Assembly: GCA_002811645.1 (NCBI GenBank)
Contig: PDIP01000057.1
Location: 127,308 to 189,649 of the forward strand
Direction: 5' to 3'
DNA length: 62,342 nucleotides
Source of the DNA: Corallochytrium limacisporum
Taxonomy: Eukaryota; Opisthokonta
A model generated the notes under the pieces. It ran no database searches. It had not been told where the DNA came from and saw only the letters and a program-made list of their open reading frames with translations. This document shows positions 10,080-19,801 of this stretch, in pieces. Positions within the stretch are counted from its first letter, which is position 1, and the number at the start of each line of letters is the position of its first letter. The position numbers were made by a program, and so were the translations under genes.

Positions 10080-13000
10080 GGTTTATATTGTACTGCTTCT
10101 GTTTAAAACTTTCTGTACGGAATATCGCAAATTCTGCGGGTTTCACGGCCGACTATACTAAAAGAACAAACCGTGGTTGGTACGTTTTCCTAATTCCCCT
10201 ATAGTATCATTCCGCTTCAATTTGCAGCTTCAATTCCCAGTGTGACTTAAGCTTTGACTAAGGATAGTCGCCTCTTCAGACCTAGCTGAAATGTGATCGC
10301 TGTTTATGAACAACCCGGTACAATGGGGATCTTACCAGTTCATATAATCGTCTTGACTAGTACAAATACTCCTTCCGCTATAAGGAATCGAGGCATGCGC
10401 TCCTGAAATAACAGATCGAGCCATTAAAAAAGGTTTGAAATATTCTTATTTACGTCCTGTTTATTTATTACATGTACCAGACAACCGTGTGATAGAAACA
10501 GTGCTCCAGCACCCAAAAGACAAAAATGCTCGAGCCAGGAATTATTGTTTTGGTTTCATTCACAAAAATGTTGTGGCTCTCATAATGAAACCGAAAAATG
10601 CCCTTCGTGCCGTGCAACGGGAACAAGAAAGTGAGAGGTGCAACCTCAGTGTTGGAAGACACCGGTCCAAACAGTCTGTTGCCATCTCTCTGTTTCTTCT
10701 CCCGATACTGACTTTACTCTGTTTGTGTTTAGATTCTATGCCAGTTTTCTGGCGCAGAGTGAGGGGCGACGGAAGTGTGGACACTGGCACAGTCTTCTTC
10801 TTGTGCGCTTCTGTCCCGATGGACAAGGTATCACATATTGTCGTAGGGAAGGGGAGAGGGGAAATTGGTAACAAGCTCCTCCAGCCAACAGCAAGCAGTG
10901 CCCCCCCCCCCTCTCTCCCCCGGAAAAAAACAAAAAGCGTGAACGCCACCAACGGCAGAACCAACCAACCAAACGCGCAATCCTCAGCAGCACACACACA
11001 CCAACACAAAAAGTGTTCCCCCGGTCGTCGGCGGTGTGGGGAGGAAGGGTGGTCAGGGAGAGGGAGGGGGGGGGACACACACCGCCCCTTCTCGCCCTCG
11101 CCCCCTGTTTCTTTGTCCACAAACAGCCATCCATCCCTCCTCTTTGGACGGAAGGGGAGGCCCTCTTCCCACCTGCACAGATTCATTGTATGCTCACCAA
11201 GAGTTTACCTTTTTTTTCTTGTTACGTGCTGCAGATCCCGTACTATGGAAAGTTTCAAATGGGCAGGCCGAGGAAGGGAAGGAAGGAACACGCTCTGACG
11301 GTGACCGGAGTGTGAATCGGCAAAAATACCGGGGTTCTACGGGGGAATCATGGCAGAGGCGCCGTAATCTTTTAAAAGCGCACCGTTCTCCCGACCCGAA
11401 CGACCGGACCCGAACGCCACGACCGGACAAGACCGAGGGATCAACCACGCGCAATGACAGCCACCACACACACGCACACACGAAGTCTCATGGTCCGAAA
11501 CAGCATAAATGAAAACCATGTTATGTTAGCGGTTAGTTTCCATACCAGCAAAAAAACCACAGAGATTTTTAACTCCATGTTTTGTTCAAATTCTTGTAAT
11601 CGATGCGGCAACAAATCCGCACGCTGATGTGAGATCGCATCAGAAGAGAGAGTTAGAAAAGGGAAAACACGGAAAGTCCTTGTGTGTGTTCAAGACAAAA
11701 CTTTGTGGCGAACGTTCAAACCCGGCACGCTGCCAAGGGGGAACCAGAAAAGGTCTGAAAAAGGACACCAGCTCGAGAGTGATGAAATCGGCAGCTTCCT
11801 CCCCTCCCTGCCTTGGGATACAATAGCACCAGTCTCTCACATCACACAGACTCTGTTTTGCCTTTTCCCTTCAATCTGTGCAAAGGGAATAAAGCTGAAA
11901 CTTTTTCCTTTGCCGGGTGGGGAAGCTAACCATTGTGCCCGATGTCAGTTGGTAGTGAGTGTATTGTACTTCTTCCCGCTCTGCGTTGGGATCTGAAGGA
12001 TTTTGGGTTTCGCACCGCTACCCTGAAGAGGCGGCGATGGTAGCCAAGAAGGAATCCTGAAGAAAAAAACAAATCGATACGTTGCACTGGGGCGGGATCA
12101 GCGAGGAACTCAGCACCAGCTTTCTCGATAACAAGAAAACGCGAGGAAAAAAAGGGGTTAAAATTTCCTTGCAAAAAGGATTGAGAACTTGTGCACAGCG
12201 AGTCACCCCTCCTCCCTCCTCCGCGGGTGGCCAATGGTGCCTCCGTTTCCATATTTGCTTACTTTTCGAGAATGCTTAACTGCTTTTGGGTTCGAACATT
12301 TTCGTTAATGTGTGAGACAAGAACGATACAAGATGGTTCCATTGGTGATAAAATCTTTGAATGTTTTGTATAGTAAATGGAGTTTATCATGGAATTTGAC
12401 CATAGAGCTCATGGCGGCCGCCATTAATACTGATGCTCAGGGTCCCTCGCGGGCAGCTCGCTTCCTATGCGGACTCACCGATTGGAGAGGCTCAGACACC
12501 GCGCTCCCAAACAATTACTCAAAAGCGATCACTTTGGCGGAGAAGAGTCAATGCAAAACTTATACTTTGGGTGGTAACCGGAGACGGGCGCTTGCTATTT
12601 GACATCATTGCATTGAGGAGTTGCCCCGGGCGAAGTGTCACCTGACCAAACGTTCTCGGTACCTGCACTATGGCTTCCCAAGCGGACATATTCGCTGCCA
12701 AAGGTCATCACATTTCCACACCGGAAGGAGATCGTCCTTTCGGTTCAGTTTTGCAGTACATCCACTATGTGATCTGACGCTACTAACGAACCACGGTGGC
12801 AGGGTCCGACGCCTAGAACACTTGCTTCCCCTTTGCAGTTGGTATCGTGGTTCAATTCGAGTATCTGGAAATTGAGAGCACTGGAAGATTCTGTGTCCTT
12901 CTCTCCCCTGGTTTTTTATCTTCTTTATTTTTTCCCATACCAGAGTCAATATAGACACTGTGGCTGGAGGCGATCCTCTGCCGCAGGACCCCTTCTCTCC

Positions 13001-14663
13001 ATTTCGTTTTGGTGGTTCGGCTGTTGTCGTCGCCAACCGGGGGACCGTTCGGCACCGATTATGTTACGGAAATTGCATAGCTAATATATGGATATTATTC
13101 ACAGAATACTACATGTATTAAACGAAACGAGGATTCCGTTCCCGGATTTTTTTGCGCATTTAGTAGCTGTTACGAAATTGATTAGGTTGTCAGTTAAACT
13201 TCCGAGTTGAGGCCTCCCATTGGCTACAAATGCTTCTCTTTCCTCCCTTTCCGGCTCGTCAATTGTAAAAAAAAAAAGAGGAGATAGAGAGGATCCAGCA
13301 GAGGCCGACATTTTGGCTCCTTTCTTTCGCCCTGTCCCCCCACGTCCTCGAGGTCTCCGAACTGAACCAGCTCCACCGGAGGTCATGAGGCCATACATTC
13401 TGCACTGCGGGATTTCTGATTCAGAATTTTATCGAAAGTTCGAGCCACGTCGACGCGCAAACCCCCGGGCGGGAAGGGGAAGAAGAAGACAACACCCAAA
13501 GAAGGGAAGAGAGCGGCGCGATGGACGGACACGGAGCAAACTTTGGAAGGGCGGATTGGGGACAAAAGGGCGAACTGTGACAATCCCGGGGAAACCGAAG
13601 TACGACAAGAGATGCGGACACGGCGACCCTCAAAATCGATTTGGGTGGGGGCTGTGTGAGGCAGCCGTGCTCGCCCTTCGATGAAAACACAAACGCACAT
13701 CAGGTACTGAATTAGTTCGCAATTCTTGAACGCGTTCGGCAAGCGTTAACGATTCCACGGCGTAGGTGAGAGTAGAAAAAAAAAGGGAGCGGGAGAGGAG
13801 GGACAGGGTCCATCCCTGGCTGCCCTGGAGTCAACCGGCTATCGACAGAAGTTGAGAATTTTTTCTTCCGCAAAACTCGTGGTCGCGCTCTTGTGAGTCA
13901 GGACCAGAAGGTAAAGCCGACCGCAGATATTATTGCCCGCAGTGGATGTTAGTATGTGACTTGAGAGGAAGGGGCGGGAAGGGGAGATGTCGCGAGACGA
14001 GAATTAAAAAGAGTGGGGCCTGTGACTGAAATTTTCCTTTTGGGCCGGTCTGTCCCCGCATTGGAATTGCGTTTTGTTCGGTTTCGCTGGTGCCGCAACT
14101 GGGCGCCACGGCCGTTACTGGGCCCATTGTGTAACTATACCGAAGGCAAGAGGGTAGAATGAAATGTGTTATCAGTTCCTATGGTAAAGAGAAACTTCAA
14201 GTCCAAGGCGGTTGGGTCCCCCGCGGGGGGGGGGAGGGACTGTGATGAAAGCATTCTCAAGTAGTGGCATAATTAGGTCACGGGAACCAGCAACGATTCA
14301 CCACATCCCGCTGCTATGGACGGACTGGGTTTTATCGAAAGAAAGGGGGGAGGGGGGCGCACACCGGTAGTGCCAGAGCAGAGATTGGGTCCGGGCGGAA
14401 ATCCCGTGGTTGTGTGGTCCGGTCCGAATGCTACGTAGCAGCCAGATGTCCTTGTGCCTCATGATATGAGGGGATGGTACCTCGTCACATATTCTGCATG
14501 GACTAGGTATTTGGCAGGTCCCTAGGTGGCGATAATCTACTTAACTAACGTGGCATGAAGTAGAGAGTAAAGAAACTAATACCACCTTTGGGTAGCGTAT
14601 GTCAACGAACGTAGTATGTAGGATTGATATAACTAAAGTAAAGAAACCTCACAGAAACACACA
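10080..14663. other. 4.6-kb gene-poor stretch with homopolymer and purine/pyrimidine tracts
   Basis: Both flanking genes start here and point outward (CK1 to the left, DHHC to the right). Contents include C runs near 10903-10911, a G run near 11066-11075, A-rich tracts (for example 13267-13276) and further G-rich blocks near 14225-14235 and 14345-14358. Open frames up to 287 codons exist but are Ser/Pro/Arg-rich low-complexity readings of these tracts and carry no domain. No tRNA or transposon is seen. Confidence 0.55.
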
Positions 14664-15842
14664 ATGGGTAAACAACTTATTCAGGGTCATACCCGCGTCT
14701 ATTGCGGTGGAAAATTCACATTGGGGCCTGACAGTCAGGGATTGGGCTTCATTGTAGTACTGATTCCGTTTGCAACTATCCTATACGGTATTCAGATTGC
14801 ACCACACATTTGGACTGACACATCCCCCGCACTACCGATTCTCAGTGGTGTGTTCTTTGTTCTTGCGTATGCATGTATGCTTACGGCAGCATTACGGGAT
14901 CCCGGTATCATTCGGAGGTCTCCTCCTCCGCCTGTGGATGCTCTTCCAGATTTGTACAAGGAATGGGAGATAAACGGTGTGAAGTTCAGGACTCGCTGGT
15001 GCGAAACATGTAATCACTACCGGCCACCTCGGGCTGTGCACTGTGCCGTTTGCAATCAATGTATCCGTGAGTTCGATCATCATTGTCCATGGCTTAGTCA
15101 CTGCATCGGGGCACGTAATTACGCGGCATTTTTCTGGTTCCTTATTTGCATAACCATTTTCATTGCCCTTGTCGGTGCACAATGCATTATCAGACTTGCA
15201 CCGGCAGATAGCTATGGAGACCTCTGGGCTGAATGGATTGTAGTCATCCTGGCGGGCCTGTTTATCCTTCCAGTAGGCCTCCTGGCTGGTTTGCATATTA
15301 TGTTGACCGTTAGGAATGAAACTACCAATGAGTACTACCTACGGAGATACCAGAAGAACCCGTTCGACTACGGATTCTTTGGCAACATCAAGGCGAAGCT
15401 GTTTAGCAAAAAGCCGCCCAAGGACATTAGATGGAAGCAGGAATTGCGGGCACACAAAAACGCAGCAAAGGCCTCGAAGAGTGGTCAGGCTGAGGATTCT
15501 CAGATGCCCACTGAGAAGGACTTGGAGGAAGGCAAGGTAAGTGGAGGCCATGTGGAGATTGCATCTTCGACTGCTGGTTCGGAACAGGAGCAACTCTCTC
15601 CATCACACCTAGATGACTCAAAGAAGACGCCTTCTATGGAAAACATCTACGTTGACTCCCAGGAGGACCGCGACAAGATAGATGATACAACGAAAAGCAA
15701 CGGACACACCGAAGTGACTGTGCCCGAGGCCAAGGAGGCTAGCGCTGTCAGTGACACGACTGAGCCCGCAGCGGAGACTGCTGAATCGCACTCCAATGAA
15801 CAAGATGAGCCCGAGGATAACGCGAGGGAATCCAACGTCTAG
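14664..15842 (+). CDS. DHHC protein S-palmitoyltransferase (Erf2/ZDHHC9-14-18-like)
   Basis: A 392-residue polytopic protein. Two hydrophobic helices lie before the cysteine-rich domain (about 28-48 and 58-80) and two after it (about 152-175 and 193-215). The zinc-binding CRD contains RWCETCNHYRPPRAVHC and CNQC, followed by the catalytic DHHC at 138-141 in FDHHCPWLSHCIGARNY. The downstream TTNEYYLRRY is the TTxE-type motif, and NPFDYGFFGNI is the NP-D-G segment seen in Erf2-like enzymes. The enzyme transfers palmitate to cytoplasmic Cys of membrane proteins via an acyl-enzyme. The C-terminal 120 residues are acidic, Ser/Thr/Glu-rich and probably disordered. The usual 'CPWVGNC' reads CPWLSHC, a conservative difference. 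The substrate is not predictable. The CK1-gamma tail encoded nearby would be one candidate. Confidence 0.93.
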   Translation: MGKQLIQGHTRVYCGGKFTLGPDSQGLGFIVVLIPFATILYGIQIAPHIWTDTSPALPILSGVFFVLAYACMLTAALRDPGIIRRSPPPPVDALPDLYKEWEINGVKFRTRWCETCNHYRPPRAVHCAVCNQCIREFDHHCPWLSHCIGARNYAAFFWFLICITIFIALVGAQCIIRLAPADSYGDLWAEWIVVILAGLFILPVGLLAGLHIMLTVRNETTNEYYLRRYQKNPFDYGFFGNIKAKLFSKKPPKDIRWKQELRAHKNAAKASKSGQAEDSQMPTEKDLEEGKVSGGHVEIASSTAGSEQEQLSPSHLDDSKKTPSMENIYVDSQEDRDKIDDTTKSNGHTEVTVPEAKEASAVSDTTEPAAETAESHSNEQDEPEDNARESNV

Positions 15843-16207
15843 ATTAACATACACATCATGCTCTTACATAAACCTAGAAACAAACTTCAACCACATTTTC
15901 CTGACCATATGGTCACTCAGTGCATATTCCCAACCCACCCACCCGCCTCTGTGGACGGGATTCTCTTGAGTTTACGGCGAGTCATAGGGGGACCCGTACG
16001 ACGGCCGATGATGTGGGGGGAACGACGGCCGCAGCACCAAGGCCACCCCGCGGTCCCGTGGCTGTCACTGGCGTGTGCGCTTGTTTGGTTTTTTTTTATT
16101 TTTGTTTTCCTTGGGGTTTCCCTTTGCCCGCCGAGGAAGAATTACGTGTGACCTTAGGCAGAGTCTCTCTGGCTCCATCCCCCCTCCCCCCCTCCCCCCC
16201 CCCCCCC

Positions 16208-16384
16208 NNNNNNNNNNNNNNNNNNNNNNNNNNNNNNNNNNNNNNNNNNNNNNNNNNNNNNNNNNNNNNNNNNNNNNNNNNNNNNNNNNNNNNNNNNNNN
16301 NNNNNNNNNNNNNNNNNNNNNNNNNNNNNNNNNNNNNNNNNNNNNNNNNNNNNNNNNNNNNNNNNNNNNNNNNNNNNNNNNNNN
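16208..16384. other. Assembly gap (177 N) inside a poly-C tract
   Basis: The N run is preceded by a C/T tract (about 16178-16207) and followed immediately by a further C run (16385-16391), so the break coincides with a homopolymer-rich region that sequencing probably failed to cross. The true length is unknown. Confidence 0.98.
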
Positions 16385-16606
16385 CCCCCCCAGATCCCAG
16401 CGAGGACGGTGAACACCTGAGAGATAGCTGCGGTTCTTTTCCCACCAACACAAAAAAAAAACCCAAACATCCGCAGAGCCACCATAAACGTTCAAAAGTT
16501 GTCCACGGCGGGAAAGGCCTCCACTACCCCTGCCCTCCGCCCTGGGTTTCTCAACTGTTCTTTCTTAGCTGGCAGGGCGCGGAACCGCGGGAGCACGGCC
16601 CGCAAA

Positions 16607-16684
16607 TCTCTCTCGCTCTCTCTCGCTCTCTCTCTCTCTCGCTCTCTCTCTCTCTCGCTCTCTCTCTCTCTCACTCACTCACTC
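16607..16684. repeat. CT-rich microsatellite with periodic CG
   Basis: A (CT)n tract interrupted regularly by CG, spaced about 10 and then about 16 bp, ending in CACTCACTCACTC. It lies 230 bp upstream of SEC22. Confidence 0.85.
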
Positions 16685-16915
16685 CCTCGCTATCGTGCAA
16701 GTGACCGGCTGGTAACGAAATTTGGGGTATTTCAATCGTGGGTCGTTATAGGTTCTCAAGGGATAGCGGAATTAAATTTTCTGCGAAGACGACATTAAAC
16801 ATTTTCAGCGACCGCCAAAATAAAAATCCAACTTGCTCGTTGGCAAAGGGAATCACATGAATGGATAAAACATTCCAACTTTACATATAGAACGCGGGAA
16901 ACACAGGCAGAAATC

Positions 16916-17566
16916 ATGGTCTTGGACACTGTTATTGCCAGGGTCACGGATGGTCTGCCGTTGGTAGCAACCATGGAAAGCAGCGGTCACAAAGAACACA
17001 AACATCAGGCTAAGATGCTTTTGAAGAAGCTGAATGAATCACAATCACAGCGTATGACAATTGACACGGACGGCGGATGCTGCTTCCATTACATGATTGA
17101 GAAGAACGTGTGCTATATGGTCTTGTGTGAACAGCAGTACCCCAAGAAGCTTGCTTTCAAGTATCTTGAGGATCTGCAGCAGGAATTTGAGCGCCAGTAC
17201 CAGGACGAAGTTGAGACTGTCGCGAGGCCCTACGCATTCATCAACTTCGATACATACATCCAGCGCCTGAAGAAGAGCTACGGCGACACTCGGTCTGCCA
17301 AGAACATGCAAAGGCTAAACGACGAACTTCAGGATGTACAGCGCATCATGTCGCAGAATATTCAGGATGTCCTGGACCGTGGAGAACGGATCGAAAAGGT
17401 ATCGGAAATGGCTTCCAGTCTTAGCATTGAATCAAAGAAGTACTTGAAGGACTCCAAGTATTTGGCGTGGATGGAGCTCATCTACAAGAAGTATGGACCC
17501 ATCATCCTCTTTGTGGTGGTGGTCCTGGGTGTGCTGTACCTGCGTTTCTACATCTTTAGCTACTAA
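16916..17566 (+). CDS. R-SNARE Sec22
   Basis: A 216-residue tail-anchored SNARE for ER-Golgi vesicle fusion in both directions. An N-terminal longin domain (about 1-120) begins MVLDTVIARVTDGLPL and includes CFHYMIEKNVCYMVL. A SNARE motif follows (about 133-190), with the zero-layer arginine R155 in DVLDRGERIEKV. A single C-terminal transmembrane helix (about 194-212) ends in a few luminal residues. Length and order match Sec22 (yeast 214 aa), so the call is firm. The start has A at position -3. It converges with the SWD2-like gene, with 82 bp between stop codons. Confidence 0.97.
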   Translation: MVLDTVIARVTDGLPLVATMESSGHKEHKHQAKMLLKKLNESQSQRMTIDTDGGCCFHYMIEKNVCYMVLCEQQYPKKLAFKYLEDLQQEFERQYQDEVETVARPYAFINFDTYIQRLKKSYGDTRSAKNMQRLNDELQDVQRIMSQNIQDVLDRGERIEKVSEMASSLSIESKKYLKDSKYLAWMELIYKKYGPIILFVVVVLGVLYLRFYIFSY

Positions 17567-17648
17567 TCGTCACATTCAATATAGTATTCTATTACAAATC
17601 GTAAGGTTACGACTCGTGTTTTCGTATTCTTTAGCATTATGATATGTG

Positions 17649-18689
17649 TCATCGTCCGCTTAGGCTTGAAGCTGGCAAAATCATGGCCATTCCCTGCTTA
17701 GTGATGATCGTGATCAAGAAGAAGACCGGGTTCCACACAACATGTTGTACGGCTTCCCGACCTACACTGAAGGGACCGATCTTTTTGGCAACCCTCAGAT
17801 CCTTGTCCGTGATCCAGAAGTGAACTCGACCGAGCTCATCGCCAAAGAGAAGGCATCGGCTGGTTGGGTCCACGATCACGTTCGAAGTGATCTTGCACTG
17901 CGTGTTGGCATCTCCTGCTTTAATAATGTAATCCGGTACCGTATCCTCCGCAGTGTTCATCACCCAACTCAGCCCACTCCTCGCACTCGCGATCGCGTGT
18001 GTCTGGTTCGGGCACAGATATAAAGAATTCCATTTCTGGCCCATAAGTGCGCGGTGCAATGCCCGTCCAGTAGCGGACAGGACTTTAAACGGTCCCACAG
18101 ACGGATCTGTCAGGTCATACAGCTTTATGGTTGGCATGTCATGTCCATTACCATCCGAATCTGCGGTTGTAAGCACTGCAAAATACGTGCCGATCGGATC
18201 CAATGCAGCGCGCGCATGTTTTCCACCCTCGATCACGTGGAGCGGTTTGGCAAGGTCCGTGAGGGTCCAAATGCACACGACGCCGTCTTCGTCCGAACTT
18301 AGCATATGATGACTTGATCCACTCATGGCAAGCTTAGTGACCCGAACTTTGTGGTAATGGAGATATGCTTTGAAACTGTTCTTCGTAATGTCAACAAGTC
18401 GCAAGTCATGGTTCCCTTTCGACGAACTAATCACTACTTTTCTCCGATCGTGTGTAAAACAAATGAATTCAATACCATATTTTTCCTGGGGTAAACTTGA
18501 TATCTGTTGCCCGGTAAAGGTGTCGTAGAGATACAGAGTTTTGTCTACTTTGGAAGCAAGTGCCAGTGTCCTCCCATCAAAACTGAAGACCGCATCCGAC
18601 ACATTGCTCCCAATAGTCCCATCTTCTCGACCGACGAGGAGATTTTGTAGAACCTCTGCATCCAATTTATGTTTTGATGTCATAGCCAT
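17649..18689 (-). CDS. WD-repeat protein, Swd2/WDR82-like
   Basis: A 346-residue WD40 propeller. The second repeat region has the Swd2/WDR82 hallmark order LYDTFTGQQI, KYGIEFICFTHDRR, a segment ending DLRLVD, and then HKVRVTKLAMSG and DGVVCIWTL. Swd2/WDR82 is a subunit of COMPASS (H3K4 methyltransferase) and of the cleavage/polyadenylation-termination machinery, where it reads Ser5-phosphorylated RNA polymerase II. The sequence is more divergent than a typical Swd2, with few intact W-D dipeptides, so it may be a paralogue. The start is taken at ATG 18689 (gccATGG context). The open frame extends four codons further upstream to a TTG, which is not used here. Confidence 0.75.
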   Translation of the reverse strand: MAMTSKHKLDAEVLQNLLVGREDGTIGSNVSDAVFSFDGRTLALASKVDKTLYLYDTFTGQQISSLPQEKYGIEFICFTHDRRKVVISSSKGNHDLRLVDITKNSFKAYLHYHKVRVTKLAMSGSSHHMLSSDEDGVVCIWTLTDLAKPLHVIEGGKHARAALDPIGTYFAVLTTADSDGNGHDMPTIKLYDLTDPSVGPFKVLSATGRALHRALMGQKWNSLYLCPNQTHAIASARSGLSWVMNTAEDTVPDYIIKAGDANTQCKITSNVIVDPTSRCLLFGDELGRVHFWITDKDLRVAKKIGPFSVGREAVQHVVWNPVFFLITIITKQGMAMILPASSLSGR

Positions 18690-19568
18690 GGCAGCGAACA
18701 ATAATTCTTATCCCATCCATGCCACCAGGATCTACTTTCCCATCGTCATTTGTGATTCGGGGCCCCACTATCTCCTTCCAGTTTGTTCCTGATTCGTCAA
18801 GTACGAGACACCTATTGTGTTCGTTAGTTCAAGGCAATGAATACCATATTTCTGGTGTAGCCTGTGCATCAGTCTGATGGAACTAGCATTCCAAGTTCCG
18901 AAAGAAACTCGCAGCGGTCCACATGCCATCGCCCGTTCTACGGAGCCCCGGGAGACCGAGGCACTAACCCATTCCCTTGGTCTGTACACCCCCCCCCTCG
19001 GGGAGAGGGACCCCTTCGTCTCGTTCCGCGCGCTGAATATTGATTATTTATTGATCTACTTTGGTAGACCCCAAAGGCCGCCATATCGAAAACACAGTGA
19101 TAGTACATTCACTATGAAATGCCCCCTTCTGGCCCTGGTCCAAGGGGCGCATACTGTGTCCCAGGCCAAGTCTACATACGCAGTCGACATCAATCACTTA
19201 CTTGTTGAAGGCCACTACCCGGGAGCTGTATCAACGTCAAAGTAACAGAGAAGCATCGCGTGCTCAACCATTGCACATTCCAACAAACTCCATAAGCAAA
19301 GTCGTACTTGGGTATCTTTATGGTGCATGGCACGGAAGGAGAGGTCCACTTGTTACTGATGAGACGTGGGTGAGAGCTGTTGCCTGATGACAGCCACGTC
19401 TGATGGCTGATGTCGAACATAGAGACTGACTGTGCAGCCCGCTATCTCTTTCGGTCGTTTCCTTCATTCTTGTTATCTCAATATCCTAATCTTCAGCAAA
19501 CGCAACAGCGGTGACACAGACAGAAATTCGTTCGCATATCAAAGTCTCGTTGAGAACCCCGATGTATC

Positions 19569-19736
19569 CTACCCCATCAATGACAGAGGACGATGAGGAC
19601 GTACAAGCTCATCATCGTCGCTGCTCCCAATACTCTGTCTTGAGCGACCTTTGTTGTTAGTACGTGAGATATGGGCTTGCGAGAGCGTTGCAGCAGTGTT
19701 TCCCATCGTGAAAGCTGCGTTGAGGGCGCGAGTCAT
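19569..19736 (-). CDS. Small open frame (55 aa) overlapping the preceding signal-peptide frame
   Basis: A 55-codon frame (starts MTRALNAAFT, ends RPLSLMG) whose ATG overlaps the stop of the upstream 22-codon frame in an ATGA arrangement. It contains a Ser-Asp-rich SSDDDEL stretch and basic flanks. With a single-base shift it would continue the upstream secretion signal as one roughly 77-aa protein. That makes a frameshifted small secreted protein, or an unrecognised mini-intron, the simplest readings. No homologue is recognised. Confidence 0.25.
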   Translation of the reverse strand: MTRALNAAFTMGNTAATLSQAHISRTNNKGRSRQSIGSSDDDELVRPHRPLSLMG

Positions 19737-19801
19737 TCAACGCCATCGTACAGTGTCAACATCACCAGCAACAAACATGCGAGTAAAGGCAATCTGACCA
19801 T
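19733..19801 (-). CDS. Signal-peptide-like leader ORF (22 aa)
   Basis: A 22-codon frame, MVRLPLLACLLLVMLTLYDG..., reads exactly like a eukaryotic secretion signal: one basic residue, then a leucine-rich hydrophobic core. The ATG sits in a textbook context (gccaccATGG). It then stops at TGA, whose first bases overlap the ATG of the 55-aa frame at 19736. It may be the 5' end of a broken or spliced small secreted-protein gene. Confidence 0.3.
   Translation of the reverse strand: MVRLPLLACLLLVMLTLYDGVE

Larger units (their letters stand above)
15843..16915. other. Intergenic between DHHC and SEC22, with assembly gap
   Basis: About 1.1 kb of poly-C, an N gap and CT-rich repeats, then the SEC22 upstream region. 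No coding sequence is supported. The long frames that cross the N run are artefacts. Confidence 0.6.

Noticed and set aside
10435-11298. 287-codon plus-strand open frame
   Set aside because: Low-complexity Ser/Pro/Arg reading of homopolymer tracts, no domain, competing frames of similar length on the other strand.
16075-16704. Long frames through the N gap
   Set aside because: They exist only because unknown bases cannot supply stop codons.
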